Source of the DNA: Flavobacterium sp. UBA7665
GTDB lineage: Bacteria > Bacteroidota > Bacteroidia > Flavobacteriales > Flavobacteriaceae
DNA: 64,000 nucleotides
Assembly: GCA_002483285.1 (NCBI GenBank)
Contig: DLHP01000043.1
Coordinates: forward strand, 62,001-126,000
Direction: 5' to 3'
The position numbers were made by a program, and so were the translations under genes. Shown here one piece after another: positions 61,161 through 64,000 of the stretch; positions within the stretch are counted from its first letter, which is position 1; every line of letters starts with the position of its first letter. Below the pieces are notes generated by a model. It saw only the letters and a program-made list of their open reading frames with translations, was not told the DNA's origin and ran no database searches.

Positions 61161-61285
61161 GGCGTTTACAATTTTATATTGGTGTTTAAATTCGATGTTG
61201 TTTCCAACGGGGACAAAATTGTAAAATGGGTAAAAAACGAGTCGGTAAGTAAGCGTTTAAATTCGGTTGTAATTATTTGTTACCG

Positions 61286-61315
61286 TTTGAAAATAGAAAA
61301 AAATTCCTATATTTG
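61286..61315 (+). promoter_or_regulatory. Promoter for the zinc-ribbon gene
   Basis: TTTG at 61286-61289 and TATATTTG at 61308-61315 are separated by 18 bases, a textbook fit to the Bacteroidetes -33/-7 pair. The leader to the ATG is about 65 bases. Confidence 0.7.
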
Positions 61316-61384
61316 GTTGACTTTAAATCGGTTAAAACCGCTCTAAAGACAATATACGCCAGTAAAATTTAATTTATCGAAGCC

Positions 61385-61732
61385 ATGAAAACCTGTTTAG
61401 AATGCGGCGACAAAATCGTGGGCCGCGAAGACAAGAAATTTTGCAGCGACGGCTGCCGCAACGCCTACAACAACAAAATAAACAAAGACAGCACCAATTT
61501 CATGCGGAATGTCAACAACCAATTGCGTAGAAATTACCGCATCCTCTCCGAACTCAATACGGAGGGAAAAAGCAAAACCACCAGAACCCGACTTATGGCA
61601 AAAGGATTTGATTTTGATTTTTTTACCAACATCCAAGAAACCAAAACCGGAAAATCCTATCATTTTATTTACGACCAAGGCTATATGCCGCTCAACAATG
61701 ACGCCTTTATGCTTGTGAAGAAAAACCGTTAA
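61385..61732 (+). CDS. Zinc-ribbon protein, unknown function
   Basis: A 115-residue cytosolic protein. The N-terminus is a zinc ribbon (CLECGDKIVGREDKKFCSDG followed by CRNAYNN; CxxC and CxxxC), as in DUF2116-type proteins. The basic middle (FMRNVNNQLRRNYRIL) and the tail (SYHFIYDQGYMPLNNDAFML) are conserved-looking but not assigned. DNA or RNA contact is plausible from the ribbon and the charge. It is followed after 32 bases by the M28 peptidase. Confidence 0.78.
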   Translation: MKTCLECGDKIVGREDKKFCSDGCRNAYNNKINKDSTNFMRNVNNQLRRNYRILSELNTEGKSKTTRTRLMAKGFDFDFFTNIQETKTGKSYHFIYDQGYMPLNNDAFMLVKKNR

Positions 61733-61764
61733 ACCCCGCCCCCCTTTAAAAAAAACTTAACCTA

Positions 61765-64000
61765 ATGAAGAGAAACCATTCCGCGCCGCTTTCTGTCGTT
61801 TTCCTGGCGGTTGTACTGTGTGGCGTTTATTTTTCGATGATGCCCCTCTGGCTTTCTGACAATCCGTCGCTGGCAGAATTCTCCACAAGCCGCTCCTTTG
61901 AGCATATCAAGGCGATTTCAGCCAAACCGCACTATGTGGGTTCAGAAAACCATGAACAGGTAGCAGCCTACCTTGAAAAGCAACTTCAGGAACTGGGACT
62001 TGAAACCGCTACACAACAAGGAACCTCCTTGTCAGATTGGGGCAATCTGGTAGCTTCTAGAAATATCATGGCCCGCATCAAAGGAACAGGCGATGGAAAA
62101 GCGCTTTTACTTTTGTCACATTACGACAGCGCACCCCATTCGGCTTCTCTTGGTGCCAGCGACGACGCCTCGGGTGTGGCGACAATCCTAGAGGCCGTGC
62201 GCGCTTTCCTGCATGCCAAGACACCCCACAAAAACGACATCATTATCCTTTTTACCGATGCCGAAGAACTCGGGCTCAATGGCGCGGCACTTTTCGTAAC
62301 ACAGCACCAGTGGGCCAAAGAGATTGGCCTCGCCCTGAATTTTGAAGCGCGCGGTACCGAAGGCCCCAGTTACATGCTTATGGAGGTGAATCGGGGAAAT
62401 GCCGCTATGGTCAAGGCGTTTACCGACGCCAAACCCGGTTATCCGGTCTCCAATTCCATGATGTACAGCATATACAAAATGCTCCCCAACGATACCGACC
62501 TGACCGTTTTTCGTGAGCACGGAAAAGTCCCTGGCTTTAATTTTGCCTTCATCGACGGGCACTACAACTACCATACTGCGCAGGATGACTACGCCCACCT
62601 GAGCCCCAAAACCATCGAGCACCAGGGCACGTATATGATGCCTTTGTTGCAATATTTCTCGAATGCCGATTTGGCGAACCTGGATTCGACCGACGATTTC
62701 GTCTATTTCAATACACCATTTCGTTTCGTGAGCTACCCTTTTTCATGGGTCTGGTACATGTGGTCTGGTGCTTTGGCGCTTTTTCTTTTCCTTATTTTTA
62801 TTGGTGTAGGCAAAAGGGTTTTGAACTTCCGGGAAATGGCTATCGGGTTCCTGCCGCTTTTGGGCGCGTTGGCTTTGGCCGGCCTGCTCACCTTTTTGGG
62901 TTGGAAAATCCTGCTTTCGGCCTATCCGCAATACAATGACCTGCTCAACGGTTTCACCTACAACGGGCACGATTATATTGGTGCGTTCGTGTTTTTGGCG
63001 TTGGCCGTTTGCTTTTTGCTGTATCTCAAACCACGAAACGAAAATGCAGCAGCCAATCATAGTGTGGCGCCGTTACTGCTTTGGATTGTCCTCAACCTGG
63101 CTATTGCAGCCTATCTGCCGGGCGCCGGATTTTTTATCATTCCGGTGTTTTTTGGCTTGCTTATGTTGGCTTATTTTATCGTTACCCAATCGTCTAACCA
63201 TTTCATGAACTTACTGTTGGCGGTTCCGGCGTTGGTGCTTTTTGCACCGTTCATCGTCATGTTTCCGGTGGGCTTGGGCCTCAAAATGCTCACGGGCAGC
63301 GCGGTACTTACGGTATTGATGTTTGCGCTCTTGCTACCGGTGTTGGGCACTTTTCAGCGAAAAGGCTTGTGGTCACTGGTCATGCTACTGGTCTCTGTAG
63401 TGTTTTTTGTAAAAGCACACCTCAATTCAGGATATGAACCCGAAAAAGCCAAATCAAATAGCTTGGTTTACCTGCTCGACGCCGATAAAAACAAGGCGGT
63501 CTGGGCCACTTACGACGTCAACCTCGACCCATGGACAAAAAGCTACCTGGGTGAAAATCCCACGCCGGCCACCGCGCTCAAAAGCCTGCCGTTGTTCAGC
63601 AAATACGACACGCCCTTCTCTTTTTCGGCTGTTGCGCCTTTAAAACCCATCGCCAAACCAAGCATTGAATTTCTCAGGGATTCTGTTATCGGCAACCAGC
63701 TCTACCTCAAAATCCGGATTACGCCCAATAGAAAAGTCAACCGTTATGATATTTTTGCCGATGCGACAACACCTTTCCATAACTTCAAGGCCAACGGCGC
63801 AACCGCTTTGGGACAAAAAGGATCTTTGTACCAACGCAAGAACGAGCGGGTCCTGAGTTACTATGTTGTGGCGAACCAACCCTTGCTGCTTGAATTCAGC
63901 GTACCCAAAAAAGCCCACCCCAACCTTTGGCTACTGGAGAGTTCATTCGATTTGACTTCAAACCCGATATTCAAAATGATTCCACGCAAAAACTGGATGA
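61765..64000 (+). CDS. M28-family membrane aminopeptidase (3' end outside window)
   Basis: The frame starts at ATG 61765 and is open to the window end (745 codons). An N-terminal helix (VVFLAVVLCGVYFSMMPLWL) leads to an M28 zinc peptidase domain: SHYDSAPHSASLGASDDASG (first His and bridging Asp), ILFTDAEELGLNGA (catalytic and metal Glu), NFEARGTEG, and a late HYNYHTAQDDY (His). Then come about eight hydrophobic helices (about residues 325-550) and a soluble C-terminal part. This layout matches the ER/vacuolar Fxna/PFF1-like group also found in Bacteroidetes. Peptide substrate unknown. Confidence 0.9.
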   Translation, partial: MKRNHSAPLSVVFLAVVLCGVYFSMMPLWLSDNPSLAEFSTSRSFEHIKAISAKPHYVGSENHEQVAAYLEKQLQELGLETATQQGTSLSDWGNLVASRNIMARIKGTGDGKALLLLSHYDSAPHSASLGASDDASGVATILEAVRAFLHAKTPHKNDIIILFTDAEELGLNGAALFVTQHQWAKEIGLALNFEARGTEGPSYMLMEVNRGNAAMVKAFTDAKPGYPVSNSMMYSIYKMLPNDTDLTVFREHGKVPGFNFAFIDGHYNYHTAQDDYAHLSPKTIEHQGTYMMPLLQYFSNADLANLDSTDDFVYFNTPFRFVSYPFSWVWYMWSGALALFLFLIFIGVGKRVLNFREMAIGFLPLLGALALAGLLTFLGWKILLSAYPQYNDLLNGFTYNGHDYIGAFVFLALAVCFLLYLKPRNENAAANHSVAPLLLWIVLNLAIAAYLPGAGFFIIPVFFGLLMLAYFIVTQSSNHFMNLLLAVPALVLFAPFIVMFPVGLGLKMLTGSAVLTVLMFALLLPVLGTFQRKGLWSLVMLLVSVVFFVKAHLNSGYEPEKAKSNSLVYLLDADKNKAVWATYDVNLDPWTKSYLGENPTPATALKSLPLFSKYDTPFSFSAVAPLKPIAKPSIEFLRDSVIGNQLYLKIRITPNRKVNRYDIFADATTPFHNFKANGATALGQKGSLYQRKNERVLSYYVVANQPLLLEFSVPKKAHPNLWLLESSFDLTSNPIFKMIPRKNWM

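Overview
The window comes from a member of the Flavobacteriia, most likely a Flavobacterium-like species. Four exported proteins end in type IX secretion (T9SS) sorting domains, many genes have a TAnnTTTG promoter box, Shine-Dalgarno sequences are weak, and the carotenoid genes have the set typical of yellow Bacteroidetes. Coding density is high and most genes are chromosomal housekeeping or metabolic genes. I see no insertion sequence, CRISPR array, prophage or rRNA operon.

Layout. 1-1.7 kb: the end of an HlyD-type export adaptor and a tRNA-Arg(CCT) flanked by two strong hairpin terminators. 1.8-9.2 kb: a small secreted protein and a 2334-residue T9SS type B adhesin with ten tandem repeats. 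9.3-20.5 kb (minus strand): a nearly complete reductive pyrimidine catabolic locus: acylating semialdehyde dehydrogenase, class III aminotransferase, NCS1 permease, dihydropyrimidinase, nitrilase-type beta-ureidopropionase, PreT, PreA and an M20 N-carbamoyl amidohydrolase. Together these would import uracil or thymine and take it to acetyl- or propionyl-CoA. 20.8-30.4 kb: a CotH-kinase lipoprotein, then crtZ-crtB-crtI under a B12-binding MerR regulator of CarH type, a divergent lycopene cyclase crtY, two SDR-type oxidoreductases and a FAS1 lipoprotein. TTGTTTAACAA-type boxes recur at the crtI, regulator and FAS1 promoters, which suggests one light- or cobalamin-responsive regulon.

30.4-38.5 kb: a single-domain response regulator, several small hypotheticals, an AT-rich island (XRE controller, DUF3883-like nuclease, divergent Vsr) with no methyltransferase, an L,D-transpeptidase, an exported truncated-haemoglobin-like lipoprotein, a tandem array of palindromic repeats and an SDR threonine dehydrogenase. 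38.6-45.6 kb: an 8-bp microsatellite, a lipoprotein, mfd, an M48 peptidase and an alpha/beta hydrolase. 45.9-52.1 kb: three T9SS type A cargo proteins (RCC1-repeat protein, unknown protein, reprolysin-like metalloprotease). 52.2-64 kb: YraN, LD-carboxypeptidase, TPM lipoprotein, metG, an unknown exported protein, a HAD hydrolase overlapping a CAT-like acyltransferase, ferritin, an unlisted 56-residue cysteine/lysine-rich protein, ssb, a zinc-ribbon protein and an M28 peptidase cut by the window edge.

The most interesting points are the putative CarH regulon with its shared operator-like boxes, the methyltransferase-less controller/nuclease/Vsr island with an apparently leaderless controller gene, the exported globin-like lipoprotein, the small Cys-rich protein beside ferritin, and several families of intergenic repeats.
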